A DNA stretch of 64,000 nt from Cellvibrio sp. PSBB006 (GCF_002162135.1 NZ_CP021382.1:3408001-3472000); one strand, 5' to 3'. Numbered from the stretch's first letter, positions 7,508 through 18,200 are shown. Notes: generated from the letters alone by a model not told the origin. Translations and numbers: made by a program.

Positions 7508-10489
7508 ATGGACTCAACACGTATCTCTCCCCTGTTTAAGATCAGCTTACTCAGCCTTGCGGTGGCGTCATCGGGGGCTATTGCGCAAAACCAGATTGAA
7601 GAGTTGGTGGTGACGGGTTACAAGGGCAGTTTGCAAAGCGCCACTAATGCCAAGCGTGCATCAACCGCGTTAGTGGAGTCCGTCTTTGCGGAAGACATCG
7701 GTAAGTTTGCCGATTCCAATATCGCGGAAGCGATTAACCGCATGCCCGGCATACAAATCAATCGCAATGTGTTTGGCGACGGTACGAACGTTTCTATTCG
7801 CGGACTGGGCACCAGTTTTACCAAGGTAACGCTCAATAACGCACAAATTGCCGTCGCTTCCGCCGGCAGTGTTGATTCACAAAACCAGAATCGCGAGATC
7901 GATCTGGATCTGTTTCCCACCGAGCTTTTTACGCGCTTCGATGTACAGAAAACCCCGACGGCCAGCATGCTGGAAGGTGGTGCGGCGGGTGTGGTTAACA
8001 TTCGTAACGCGCGCCCGTTTGATAACAGTGAGCAAGGCTTTCACTCGGTCGTAAACGCACAGGGTGTTTACACTGATATCAATGATGAGATCAGTCCAAA
8101 ATTTTCGGCCCTGGGAAGTTGGACGAATGACACGGTCGGTGTGCTGGGCGGCATTTCCGTTTTTAATAAACAATTGACCACGGAAGGATTTGAAACCATC
8201 GGTTGGACCAACCTCAATACCTCGCACCGAATTTGCGGCACCACGCCAGGTGCAGGCCAAACCCAGGCAACCACCGGCGGGTGTAATCCCTCGGGCGGCA
8301 ACAACTGGAATGTGGCGGGGCTGATTCAGGACGCGAATGATCCCAATTTTGGTTATGGTGTGGTTCCGGCCAATGCCGGGGCGGGTTTAGTGGCGGGCAC
8401 TATCATCGACCAAAGCTTTTTACTGGAGCAAAACCCAGGGCTTGATATCACCCAAATTTCCGAGGCGCTGATTCCTCGCCTGGGTCGCTCGGCGTACATG
8501 GATGGTGAGCAGGATCGTTTGAGCGGCCTGGTGTCTTTTGAATATCGCCCGAGTGACAGCATGCATTTTTATCTCGATGTTATCGCGACCAATCAAACCC
8601 GCGACTTTAATCGTCTGGCCTTGGCGTTTATCGGCCGCAATGGCACTGCCATACCCACGGATATGGTGTTGGATAGTAATAACGTCGTGCAGTCCGCCAC
8701 CTTTGGTGCGGCGCAATTTATGCTCGAAGCAAGACCCTATACGGAAGATCTGGATTTCTACAACATCAACCCGGGCGCGCATTTTGAATTTGGTGATGCA
8801 CACGCGCTGGATGTGCAATTGAATTCAAGCCGTAGCGATTGGAAACGTTCACAGCCCACGGTGCTGGTGAATACGCCCATCGGGCAAGTTGATTTTGTGA
8901 ACGGTGAAGTCCCCACCTACACCTCGGCGGTGGATTTGAATGATCCCAATGCGGGTTGGACATGGACGGGCGGTGGCCGTGTGAATATTTCGCTGGAAGA
9001 GCGCGACACCGAAACCGATGGTATCCATGTGGATTATCGTTTTGGCGATGACGATAACAACATCAAGGTAGGTGTAGCCCAAGACACCATTCGCCGTGCG
9101 ATTCGCGGCTATGACAACAGCGGTCGCTGGGAAGATGTGGTGTGCCGCAATGGCCTGGATGCGGACGGCAACTCGCCGACCACGGATCGCGCTCCCTGCA
9201 ATGGATTAAACCCGAATTCTGCCGTACCGCAATCAGAATTGGCGTCCTATTTAACCCCCGGCCCGGCCGGTTTTATCAGTGTTGATTTCGACCGTTTTTT
9301 TGCGGCCACGGATTATTACAACCTGGCAAGAAACGCGCCCGAAGGTGGTGGCTCCGCAACGGGTGCGTCTACCGGGATTGTGGATGAAGACACGGTGGGT
9401 GCATATCTGGAATTCAATGCAACCACGGATATTGCGGGGCGCGCGATGCGGATCAACCTCGGTGGCCGCTACGTGGAAACCGATCAACTGATTGAAGGTC
9501 CGGTGTCTATTGCTGCGCAACCCACGGCCAATCCACCGGTGGAAGCGCAACGGTTTTACAGCGGCGTTTCCTCCAACTACAACTATTTTTTACCCTCACT
9601 TAACGTGAGTTTTGATGCAGCCGAGGATGTGGTGTTGCGTTTTTCCGCGTCCAGAACCATGACCCGTCCAAACCCCAGCGCAATGTTGCCCGCAACAAAC
9701 TTTAGTGACCCTTCCGCGCAAAATGCAACGCAAGGTAATCCCGATTTGCAGCCTTACCTTTCCACCAATCTGGATATCGGTGGTGAATGGTATACCGGTG
9801 ATGAAGGCTATATTGGCCTGACATTATTCGGCAAACAACTAACGGGTTTTACCGTCAATCAAAACACCACGATTCCCTTCTCGCAATTGCCGGTGGCGAT
9901 TGGTAATCCCTTTATGATTCCGTTTGATTCTCTATCACCGACGGCGCAAGCCGCCATCATGAGTCGCGGCGGGCCGGATGTTGCCCAGGTTACGGTTACC
10001 CAACAAGTAAACTCGGATGGCAACCTGGAGATTGAAGGTGCGGAGATTACCTGGGTGCAACCGCTGGATATGATCCTGGAAGGTTTGGGTATTAACGCCA
10101 ACTACACCCACATCCATCAACGAAGTGAAGGCAATGGAGCGCCGGCGCAAGCCATTGGTGTATCACCGGAAACCTACAACTTCACGGCCTACTGGGAAAA
10201 TTATGGCGCGGCCATTCGTTTAACCTATGTGTGGAATGACGAGCAGTTGTCTTCCGGGCTGAATCAAAATGGTATTCCCTACGCACAATTAAAAACCGAT
10301 GCACGCGGCCAGCTGGATTTGTCAGCCAGTTATGATTTTGAAAATATCACGGGTGCACCCCAGGTCAGTTTAAATATCACCAACTTAACCAGTGAACCCA
10401 TTCGGCAGACGTTCCACTACGATTCCGCAACCTTCAGTTACTACGACCCAGGCATGTTTGTCACCTTGGGTGTTCGCGCCTCGTTTTAA
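7508..10489 (+). CDS. TonB-dependent outer-membrane receptor, probably for xylan-derived oligosaccharides
   Basis: The ATG at 7508 follows TAAGGGA with a 7-base gap and gives a 993-residue precursor with signal peptide (residues 1-26, ending SGAIA). A TonB box (EELVVTG, about 31-37) precedes the plug domain (FADSNIAEAINRMPGIQINR). A long 22-strand barrel region follows and ends in the usual aromatic (GVRASF). The family's substrates range from siderophores to sugars. The sugar assignment is inferred from the GH43 gene 90 bases downstream and the nearby xylanase genes. An intrinsic terminator separates it from that GH43 gene. Confidence 0.92.
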   Translation: MDSTRISPLFKISLLSLAVASSGAIAQNQIEELVVTGYKGSLQSATNAKRASTALVESVFAEDIGKFADSNIAEAINRMPGIQINRNVFGDGTNVSIRGLGTSFTKVTLNNAQIAVASAGSVDSQNQNREIDLDLFPTELFTRFDVQKTPTASMLEGGAAGVVNIRNARPFDNSEQGFHSVVNAQGVYTDINDEISPKFSALGSWTNDTVGVLGGISVFNKQLTTEGFETIGWTNLNTSHRICGTTPGAGQTQATTGGCNPSGGNNWNVAGLIQDANDPNFGYGVVPANAGAGLVAGTIIDQSFLLEQNPGLDITQISEALIPRLGRSAYMDGEQDRLSGLVSFEYRPSDSMHFYLDVIATNQTRDFNRLALAFIGRNGTAIPTDMVLDSNNVVQSATFGAAQFMLEARPYTEDLDFYNINPGAHFEFGDAHALDVQLNSSRSDWKRSQPTVLVNTPIGQVDFVNGEVPTYTSAVDLNDPNAGWTWTGGGRVNISLEERDTETDGIHVDYRFGDDDNNIKVGVAQDTIRRAIRGYDNSGRWEDVVCRNGLDADGNSPTTDRAPCNGLNPNSAVPQSELASYLTPGPAGFISVDFDRFFAATDYYNLARNAPEGGGSATGASTGIVDEDTVGAYLEFNATTDIAGRAMRINLGGRYVETDQLIEGPVSIAAQPTANPPVEAQRFYSGVSSNYNYFLPSLNVSFDAAEDVVLRFSASRTMTRPNPSAMLPATNFSDPSAQNATQGNPDLQPYLSTNLDIGGEWYTGDEGYIGLTLFGKQLTGFTVNQNTTIPFSQLPVAIGNPFMIPFDSLSPTAQAAIMSRGGPDVAQVTVTQQVNSDGNLEIEGAEITWVQPLDMILEGLGINANYTHIHQRSEGNGAPAQAIGVSPETYNFTAYWENYGAAIRLTYVWNDEQLSSGLNQNGIPYAQLKTDARGQLDLSASYDFENITGAPQVSLNITNLTSEPIRQTFHYDSATFSYYDPGMFVTLGVRASF

Positions 10490-10514
10490 TTAATTATATA
10501 AAGCTTTCCGCTTT

Positions 10515-10541
10515 CCCCTGCTCGCAAGGCAGGGGTTTTTT
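10515..10541 (+). terminator. Intrinsic terminator after the TonB receptor
   Basis: Seven-bp GC-rich stem (CCCCTGC / GCAGGGG) with a 7-base loop followed by six T. It should uncouple or attenuate read-through into the GH43 gene that starts 38 bases on. Confidence 0.9.
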
Positions 10542-10578
10542 ACTCACTCACAACGACTTTTTTATTTCAAGGTAACCA

Positions 10579-11691
10579 ATGAATATCAACAGATTTTTTT
10601 TGTGGGGCTTACTGGTTTTTGCATCTTTCTGTTTTGCAGAAAAACAATCGCTAGCCGACAATAAACAACCGCAGGCGTTTCGTTACACCAACCCCATTAC
10701 ACGGGATGCCGCGATTTCTATGCGCGATCATTTTATTATCAAGGTCGATAAAAAATGGTATGCCGTCGGCACCTCCAACCCGATATGGACCGGCCCGAAT
10801 CCGGGTGTCCGCTTATTGGTATCGGATGACATGCTCAATTGGAAACAACATTCCTGGTTGATTGATGCCAGTAAATTACCTGCCGACAGTCCTTACAACG
10901 GTCGCTTTTGGGCACCGGAAATTCATTTTATTCAAAACACCTATTGGTTAACGGTAAACAGTGGAAAAGTAACAGATGAAGATCCCAAAGGAATGAAGAC
11001 GCACAGCATCTGGTTATTCTCCGCAGAAAAAGTGACCGGCCCTTACACATTAGTGAATGGCCCGCTCACACCGCAATACAACAACGATGCGACCTTATTC
11101 GAAGACGATGATGGCCAAACCTATCTGTACAGCAGCGGCAATGGTTTATTCCAGGGGAAAATCGATCTGCCGTCCGGCAAAGTGATGGGCAAATTTGAAA
11201 AAATTCTGGACAAACAATCACCCGGCAATCCGGATTGGATGATTGGTGGTATTGAAGGGCCGTTTGTGATCAAAAAGGAAGGCACCTACTTTATGTTTTT
11301 TTCATCCTGGACACGCGGGTATGAAGTGGGGTTACTCAAATCCAAATCACCCTTGGGGCCATGGGTGTTGGCGTCGCGCGAGCCGATTTTTGGTACACGC
11401 AAAAAAGGCTATCGTCCGGAATTGGCGGAAGCAGGCGGTTACGCCCATTTGAAGTTTCAGGATTCACAAGACCCCTACTCCGAAACCGGTCACAACGCTC
11501 TATTCATCGGCCCGGACGGAAAGCTCTGGAGTTCCGCGCACTACCTTATGTATGAACAACGGCCTTATCCCTACAGCCAAACACTTGAAGACTGGGAAAA
11601 GACACCGCAGATGGGCATCGAGCCTGTTCACTATAAAGACGGCATGTTTTATATCAATGGTCCCACCTGGACCGAACAGATTATTGAGTAA
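10579..11691 (+). CDS. Glycoside hydrolase family 43 enzyme (arabinofuranosidase/xylosidase type), exported
   Basis: The product has 370 residues with a signal peptide (cleavage near CFA-EK). The five-bladed propeller signatures are present: a general-base Asp in SMRDHFIIK (Asp50), the pKa-modulating Asp in NNDATLFEDDDG (Asp170) and the general-acid Glu in GGIEGPF (Glu226). No carbohydrate-binding module is attached, unlike the secreted enzymes downstream, so it may act in the periplasm on imported oligosaccharides. It lies directly behind the TonB receptor gene. The exact sugar specificity cannot be read from the sequence. Confidence 0.88.
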   Translation: MNINRFFLWGLLVFASFCFAEKQSLADNKQPQAFRYTNPITRDAAISMRDHFIIKVDKKWYAVGTSNPIWTGPNPGVRLLVSDDMLNWKQHSWLIDASKLPADSPYNGRFWAPEIHFIQNTYWLTVNSGKVTDEDPKGMKTHSIWLFSAEKVTGPYTLVNGPLTPQYNNDATLFEDDDGQTYLYSSGNGLFQGKIDLPSGKVMGKFEKILDKQSPGNPDWMIGGIEGPFVIKKEGTYFMFFSSWTRGYEVGLLKSKSPLGPWVLASREPIFGTRKKGYRPELAEAGGYAHLKFQDSQDPYSETGHNALFIGPDGKLWSSAHYLMYEQRPYPYSQTLEDWEKTPQMGIEPVHYKDGMFYINGPTWTEQIIE

Positions 11692-11708
11692 TTGTTAATA
11701 ATGTCGAA

Positions 11709-11739
11709 AACATGGCGGGCAGGTATCCGCCATGTTTTT
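11709..11739 (+). terminator. Intrinsic terminator after GH43
   Basis: Ten-bp stem (AACATGGCGG with its complement), 8-base loop, then a run of T, 17 bases after the GH43 stop. It isolates the receptor/GH43 unit from the regulator gene. Confidence 0.88.
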
Positions 11740-12003
11740 CCGACGTGAAATAAAGGCGAGCAACACGGCTTTCGTCTGAATCATCACAACCCATGACCGC
11801 GATGGCGCATATTCCTGCATCCTCATAAGATCATCCCGATTTTGCGAAGGCAATCAAGCGCCAGAGTTGCCGCTAAGTCAGATAGTATGACAAGATATGT
11901 AAAGATGTCAGTTTAGCGCCAGGGTTCGGGCTTTCTCCCGCTTGCCATGGATAAGCGAAATCTCCTATTTAAATAATTCTAATTAATCGCAGGAGTTAAT
12001 CAG
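11740..12003. other. Intergenic region before the regulator leader
   Basis: About 260 bases between the GH43 terminator and the leader ORF. It must hold the promoter of the regulator, but I see no convincing -35/-10 pair. There is no coding sequence. Confidence 0.35.
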
Positions 12004-12060
12004 ATGCCGTTAACGACTCTTTCCAACGGACGCCACAACCCCTTTTCCGTGCATGCTTAA
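12004..12060 (+). CDS. Eighteen-residue leader ORF overlapping the regulator start
   Basis: ATG at 12004 stands 8 bases after a good AGGAG (11991-11995) and reads MPLTTLSNGRHNPFSVHA before TAA at 12058-12060. The regulator's own ATG (12053) lies inside its last codons in another frame and has no ribosome site of its own. Ribosomes finishing the leader could therefore re-initiate on the regulator. It is too short to classify; the arrangement, not the peptide, is the evidence. Confidence 0.5.
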   Translation: MPLTTLSNGRHNPFSVHA

Positions 12061-13213
12061 ATTCTATCGCAATGCGGCGCTCGCATTTTTAATGCTGCTC
12101 TTGCTCACTGCGCTTATCATCGCGGTTGGTGTGGTGAAGTCGCAGCTCAGCACGTCGCTATTTCCCAAGCGTGACGCGACGCTGGTGTGGGCGCCTGCGA
12201 TTGAACCCTCACAGCAAGAGAATAAAACGGTATTAAATGTTAAAAGCGAAGTGGGAACCATCGATTACGAATTCTTTCTTGATCCTGACGCTGAGTTTCC
12301 CTACACACACTATTCTTTTTATTTTATTGACTCCGCGCAGCCATACAAACTGGTCGATCTCACTCGCTATAGTAACGTCTCGTTTCGTATTTTATGTGAT
12401 CCTAAAAATGTGTTGCTGTTTGTCCTGTTCAGTTATGACGAAAAAGTGACAGACCCGATCAGGCCGGTGACGCGGCGCGTTTCTTCCAGTGCTTTCTCCT
12501 GCGATAACCAATGGACAACGATAACGATCGGATTTGATGAATTGGATACACCCCATTGGTGGCTGGATAGATATGGTTACGAATTCAGCGATCAAGGCTA
12601 TCAATTACACAAGACCATGGGTATTGCCTTTGTCAATTCATTGCAGAGTCCGTTGAACACACTTTCTCACGTAAGACTCACGGACGTGAAGCTCGAAGGT
12701 ACCGCTCCTCAATATATTTATGTCGCTGTGTTGATCAGCCTGTTGATCTGGGCGTTGTTTTTAATCGGGTTATTTCGCCGTTACATTTTTGTATTAACCG
12801 TGGATATCAGAGAAAAAGTCAGGTTGGATCAGCCGTTGCTTGCTTATAAAAAGCTGTCAATTGAACCGCAAAAAGATAAAGAGAAAAGTGCACTGTTACG
12901 TTTGATGGCCACGGAATACGCGAACCCGGATATCAGTCTTGAGTCGGTTACCCTCTCACTGGGAATTAACCGAACCAAGATAAATGAAATACTCAAAGAA
13001 GAACTGGCTCTCACTTTCACTGCCTATTTGAACAAGTTACGGCTCACAGAAGCCGCGCGACTTCTGTCAGAAAATGAAGATGCCAACGTCTCTGAAATTG
13101 CTTATTTGGTTGGATACAACAACGTCTCTTATTTCAATAAGCTATTTAAAAATGAATACGGGTGCACGCCAAAAACATTCAAAACCTTGTATCAATCTAA
13201 AGAAGAAACATAA
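12053..13213 (+). CDS. Membrane-anchored AraC-family transcriptional regulator
   Basis: The protein has 386 residues. An N-terminal membrane helix (about 8-30), a roughly 190-residue periplasmic part and a second membrane helix (YIYVAVLISLLIWALFLIGL, about 219-238) lead to a cytoplasmic C-terminal AraC-type double helix-turn-helix (about 285-386: DISLESVTLSLGINRTKINE, then VSEIAYLVGYNNVSYFNKLF). The layout suggests direct sensing of a periplasmic ligand. The neighbours (GH43 and TonB receptor before it, GH30 and xylanases after it) make a xylan-derived sugar likely, as inference. Translation probably depends on the overlapping leader ORF. Confidence 0.85.
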   Translation: MLKFYRNAALAFLMLLLLTALIIAVGVVKSQLSTSLFPKRDATLVWAPAIEPSQQENKTVLNVKSEVGTIDYEFFLDPDAEFPYTHYSFYFIDSAQPYKLVDLTRYSNVSFRILCDPKNVLLFVLFSYDEKVTDPIRPVTRRVSSSAFSCDNQWTTITIGFDELDTPHWWLDRYGYEFSDQGYQLHKTMGIAFVNSLQSPLNTLSHVRLTDVKLEGTAPQYIYVAVLISLLIWALFLIGLFRRYIFVLTVDIREKVRLDQPLLAYKKLSIEPQKDKEKSALLRLMATEYANPDISLESVTLSLGINRTKINEILKEELALTFTAYLNKLRLTEAARLLSENEDANVSEIAYLVGYNNVSYFNKLFKNEYGCTPKTFKTLYQSKEET

Positions 13214-13238
13214 AAACCTAAAGAAGAAACATAAAAAC
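13197..13238 (+). repeat. Perfect 21-bp tandem duplication over the regulator stop codon
   Basis: Two head-to-tail copies (13197-13217 and 13218-13238) of a 21-base unit beginning CTAAAGAAGAAACAT. The first copy supplies the last codons and stop of the regulator; the second is in the untranslated tail. It looks like a recent slippage or duplication event without effect on the protein. Confidence 0.95.
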
Positions 13239-13626
13239 CGACCCGTTCCCATTAAATGTCGATGCAAGATTCCACACAATATTTTCAACTTGCTCACTAT
13301 TGAAGCCAGTTATCAGTAAATCCACATCTTCTCGTTTTATTCTGGAACGTCCTTTTATTAACCACCTTTCTTGCAACCTGCTGTTGTGCCGCAGCGAAAC
13401 CGGACATTGGGTAAAGTGGCCTGGATCACACTTTAAATCGCATTGGCACAATATTCATTTAACTATTTACATAACTACTGAAATTTTTTGCATTTTTTAA
13501 AAACCCTTTCATAAGTGCAACTCTTCCCTGATGCGCTTCATTATTCTCCCGCCTCGGCATTGCTCAGCGCTCAACCCCGCGGCAACGCCTTACCTTGTCC
13601 AATAATCAAAAACAGCAGGGAATTCT
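13239..13626. other. Intergenic region before the GH30 gene
   Basis: About 390 AT-rich bases. A minus-strand open frame (13218-13451) has no ribosome site, and I do not call it. The promoter of the GH30 gene should be in the last 150 bases, but no strong -35/-10 pair stands out. Confidence 0.35.
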
Positions 13627-15225
13627 ATGGAGACTAATAAGATAAAAATCTTACGAGAGATAGTGCTTAAGTCGTTGGTCGGTGTGTGTATGATTTGCAG
13701 CCCGGCCTTTGCACAAACCGTCAACATCAACCCATCAACCGAACACCAAACCATTCGCGGTTTTGGTGGAATGAACGCCCCCGGTTGGATTGCCGACCTG
13801 ACCTCCGCCCAGGTGGACACCGCGTTTGGTAACGGTGACGGGCAGCTGGGATTGTCCATCATGCGCATGCGCATTGATCCCAATTCCAATAACTGGGGCA
13901 TTCAGGTGCCCGCAGCCGTGCGCGCAAAATCCCATGGCGCGATCCTGCTGGCCTCGCCCTGGTCGCCGCCAGCCTACATGAAGACCAATAACAACCTGAA
14001 TAACGGCGGCAAACTGCGGCCGGAATACTACGGCGCTTACACCGACCATCTGTTGAGTTTTACCAATTACATGGCCGCGAATAACGCGTCGGTCTATGCG
14101 TTATCGATCCAGAACGAACCGGACTGGCATCCCAATTACGAATCCGCCGAATGGAGCGCGACCGATTTTGTAAATTATTTATTAAGCCAGGGTTCGCGTT
14201 TTGGTGCTTTGAAGGTGGTGGCGCCTGAGTCGCTAAACTTTAATCCGGCGCTTTCCGATCCTTTCCTGAATAACGCCACCACGGCGCAGCATGTGGATAT
14301 TATTGGCGGACATTTGTACGGCCGCGCGCCGCGCGATTATCCGCTGGCGCGTAGCAAAGGCAAGGAACTCTGGATGACGGAGCATTACACCGAAAGCCAG
14401 AACTCCGCTAATGCCTGGCCCTTGGCATTGGATGTCGGTACGGAGTTACACCAAAGCATGGTGGCCAACTTTAACGCGTACATCTGGTGGTATATCCGCC
14501 GCAGTTACGGCCTGTTGACCGAAGACGGCGCCATCAGCAAGCGCGGTTATCTGATGGCGCAGTATTCGAAATTTGTGCGGCCCGGTTATGTACGCATTGC
14601 CGCCACGGAACAACCGCTCACCGGCGTTTTTGTTACGGCATATAAAGGCCCGGACAATCGCGTGGTGGTGATCGCGGTTAATACCACTACCTCCCACCGC
14701 AATCTGAACCTGAATTTACAGAATGTGAATGTCGGGCAGTTTGTTAAATACAGCACCTCCGCGTCATTGAACCTCGGCTACGGTGGCCGCACCAGTGTTG
14801 CCGGTAATAGCGCATCGGTGTGGGTCGATCCGCAAAGCGTTGCCACCTTCGTCAGTGAAGCGGGCAGCGGCAGTTCATCCAGTGTCAGCAGTACCTCATC
14901 GTCCCGCTCTTCGGTAGCGGTTTCCTCGCAAGCCTCCTCACAGCCTTCCTCCAGTGCCAGCAGCGCTGTCGGCGGCGTCACGGCGAGTGTTGAGATCAGC
15001 AACGATTGGGGCAGCGGTTACTGCGCGAACCTGCTCGTCAATAACAACACCAATGCGCCGGTCACCTGGAATGTCAGCGTGACGGTTCAGGGCACCGTGA
15101 ACAATTTGTGGAACGGCAGCTGGAGCCAAAGCGGTTCGACACTGACCGTTGCCGGTGTCGGTTGGAACAGCCAATTGCAGCCTGGCCAGACAGAGTCGTC
15201 GGTCGGTTTCTGCGCATCGCGTTAA
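13627..15225 (+). CDS. Secreted GH30 glucuronoxylanase with C-terminal CBM2-type module
   Basis: 532 residues. Signal peptide 1-29 (SPAFA-Q), GH30 barrel plus side beta-domain about 30-411, Ser-rich linker about 412-447, CBM2-like module about 450-530 (WNSQLQPGQTESSVGFCA). Catalytic acid/base Glu164 lies in IQNEPD and nucleophile Glu252 in WMTEHY. YIWWYIRRSYG (about 285-295) matches the arginine-bearing loop by which subfamily 8 enzymes grip the glucuronic acid side chain, so cleavage guided by MeGlcA on xylan is expected. The ribosome site AGGGAA precedes the ATG. First of a co-directional series of xylan enzymes. Confidence 0.9.
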   Translation: METNKIKILREIVLKSLVGVCMICSPAFAQTVNINPSTEHQTIRGFGGMNAPGWIADLTSAQVDTAFGNGDGQLGLSIMRMRIDPNSNNWGIQVPAAVRAKSHGAILLASPWSPPAYMKTNNNLNNGGKLRPEYYGAYTDHLLSFTNYMAANNASVYALSIQNEPDWHPNYESAEWSATDFVNYLLSQGSRFGALKVVAPESLNFNPALSDPFLNNATTAQHVDIIGGHLYGRAPRDYPLARSKGKELWMTEHYTESQNSANAWPLALDVGTELHQSMVANFNAYIWWYIRRSYGLLTEDGAISKRGYLMAQYSKFVRPGYVRIAATEQPLTGVFVTAYKGPDNRVVVIAVNTTTSHRNLNLNLQNVNVGQFVKYSTSASLNLGYGGRTSVAGNSASVWVDPQSVATFVSEAGSGSSSSVSSTSSSRSSVAVSSQASSQPSSSASSAVGGVTASVEISNDWGSGYCANLLVNNNTNAPVTWNVSVTVQGTVNNLWNGSWSQSGSTLTVAGVGWNSQLQPGQTESSVGFCASR

Positions 15226-15260
15226 ATCCCGAATCTCTTTTCTTGAACAGGACGATCGCC

Positions 15261-18200
15261 ATGAATAATAACCTGACAGATAAAAAGCAAATTCATCAAC
15301 GAGCGAAAGCTTTACCGGTTTCCGCGTCTATATTACCTACATTTACTCGCATGATGGCAGCGATAGTGTTTCTCTTCGCCGTCATCGCCCACGCCGACAA
15401 TCCCCTTGTGTCCCACGTTTACACAGCGGACCCGGCGGCGCGGGTATTTAATGATCGCGTCTATGTCGTAGTCACCCACGATCAGGATAACCAGGCCGAT
15501 TACGGCGGGCTGATTGATTACTACCTGTTTTCCTCCGACGACATGGTCAACTGGCAGGATCACGGGATTATCTGGAATTCCCGCAACGATACCAGCTGGG
15601 CGAACCTGGCGTACGCGCCGGATTTTATCGAGCGCAACGGTCGCTACTATTTATATTTTCCTGACGGCGCCGGTTCAATTGGTGTGGCCGTCGCGGATCG
15701 ACCCGAAGGCCCCTACACCGATCCGCTGGGTCGCCCGTTGGTAAGCCGCAGCACACCGAACGCCAACGTGACCTGGTTGTTTGATCCGGGTGTGTTTATC
15801 GATGATAACGGCCAGGCCTATTTATATTTCGGCGGTGGCGGTCCGGGGAATGCGCGGGTGATTCGCTTAAACGACGACATGATCAGCACCAGCGGTTCGG
15901 CGATTACCCTGGATGTGCCAAATTTCTTTGAAGCGCTGTACATGCACAAAAGAAACGGCACCTACTATTTAAGTTATTCCACTGACACCGCAGGCGGTTT
16001 AACCATTGATTACATGACCAGCAATAATCCTACCTCCGGTTTTACCCGTCGCGGTACCGTGTTGGGTCAGCCCTGGGAAAATAACAGCAACAACAATCAC
16101 CAGTCGATTATTCAATACAAAGATCAGTGGTACATCTTTTACCACAATCGCGCGGTGGCCAATGAAGTGGGTCACAGCACCTTTTCCCGTTCCATCAACG
16201 TGGACCGTTTGTACTACAACGCCGATGGCACCATGCAGCGCGTTAACGCCGGGCCGGTGGGCGTTCCGCAATTAAAAAATGTGAATGCGTTTAACATCAA
16301 TCAAGCAGAAATGTTTGATAACGAAAACGGTATTGAAACCGAGCGCGCCAGCGAAGGCACCATGAACCTGATGATGGGCTCTGGCGATTGGGTAAAAATT
16401 GCCGATGTGGATTTCGGGGCGGGTGCAACGGGCATGAATGCGCGTGTGGCAGCGGCGATTAATTCCGGTCTGGAAATTCGTCTGGACAGTATCAACAACG
16501 CACCTATTGCCACCTTGCAAGTGCAAAACACCGGCGGCTGGCAAACCTGGCAGACGCAATCCGTTTCATTCAGCCGCGTCACCGGCGTGCACGATGTGTA
16601 TCTGCGTTCAACCGCCGGACACAATCTGAATTGGTATCAATTTACCGGCACGACTGGCGGCAGCGGGCAATTGATGGTTGAGCTGGAATCGCTCAGCAAT
16701 CAAAGCAGTTTCAGTCCGTTCCTGGTGCAGTCCGATAGCGCCGCTTCCGGTGGTCAATACATCGAATGGCCCAACAACAATAATCAATTGCTGGGCACGC
16801 CCGCCGACAACGAGAGCGGACAAATCCAGATTGCCTTTTCGCTGTCGCAATCCGCCAGTGTGCAATTCCAGATGCGCGCGGCCATGCTGAATGCGGACGA
16901 CGATTCGTTCTATTACAAACTGGATAACGGCGCCTGGACGACGCAAAACAATACCGCTACCAGCGGTTGGCAAAATGTGTCCGTCGCGAATTTTGAAAAC
17001 CTGGCGGCGGGCAATCATGTGCTGAGAATTTTGCGCCGCGAAGATGGCACGCGTCTGGATGCGGTGACGCTCACCGCGAGCGCCGGCACCATCAGTGCGA
17101 GCACCAATACGTCAAGCAGCGCCAGTTCAGTCAGTTCAAGCCCCAGCTCCAGTGCGGTGAGTTCAAGCGTTGCGAGCAGCGTGGCCAGCTCGACGCCCAC
17201 TGGCGGTAACGTGTCCGGTTCGATACAAATTACCAATGACTGGGGCGGCGGTTATTGTGCGTCGCTTACCGTGACCAACAGCAGCGGTTCAGCGGTCACC
17301 TGGAATCTGGGTATTACGGTTGAGGGTACCGTGAGCAGTTTGTGGAATGGCGAATGGAGTCAAAGCGGTTCAACATTGAACGTGTCCGGTGTTGCCTGGA
17401 ACAGCACCTTGCAACCGGGCCAGAGTGATTCGTCTATCGGTTTCTGCGCAAACCGTGGCAGCACGCCGCCGGTATCCTCCAGCAGCGTCGCATCGAGCAC
17501 ACCGTCATCCAGTGCGCCTTCTTCAAGCACGCCATCGTCAAGCGTTTCATCTTCCAGCGGCTATGAAGTGCCGGAGAATAATTTTGCGCAAAACGGCGGT
17601 GTAGAAAGTGGTTTCAGCAACTGGGGTTCAACCGCCGGTACCGCAAGCCGCAATACCTCACAACGCCGCAGCGGTTCCGCCAGTGCCTACATCAGCGGTC
17701 GCACGGCTGCGTGGAATGGTTTGACCTTTAATGTTGGTGCGCTAACGACCGGCAATGAATATGACGTGGCGGTATGGGTCAGGCTCGCCGCTGGTTCACC
17801 GGATTCGGTGGTGATGTTAACGGCCAAGCGTCAGGACGATGCGGATACCTCGACTTACAACGAATATTCGCAAGTGGCAATGGCTACTGCCTCTGCCAGT
17901 CAGTGGACGTTGCTGCAAGGTTATTACACGCAATCCGGCACACCCTTCCAGCATTTCATCATCGAATCAGAAAACGAAACCATCAGTTTTTATGCGGATG
18001 ATTTTTCTATCGGCGGTGAAGTGGAGCAAGGCGGCGGCGATCATGAATTCTTTGTTGGCAATATCACCACCTCCGGCAATGTGCGCTCCGACTTTATTCA
18101 ATACTGGGATCAAATCACGCCGGAAAACGAAGGCAAGTGGGGTTCCATTGAAGGCACGCGCGATGTGTATAACTGGGCACCACTCGACCGCATCTACAAT

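Noticed and set aside
13218..13451. Minus-strand 77-codon open frame between the AraC regulator and GH30 genes
   Set aside because: No ribosome site or family signature. Its 5' part is odd in composition and its 3' end lies in the tandem duplication; more likely chance.
15108..15260. Upstream start of the GH43-GH10 gene overlapping the GH30 gene
   Set aside because: No ribosome site, arginine-rich out-of-frame translation of the CBM2 region, and the ATG at 15261 gives a proper export signal.
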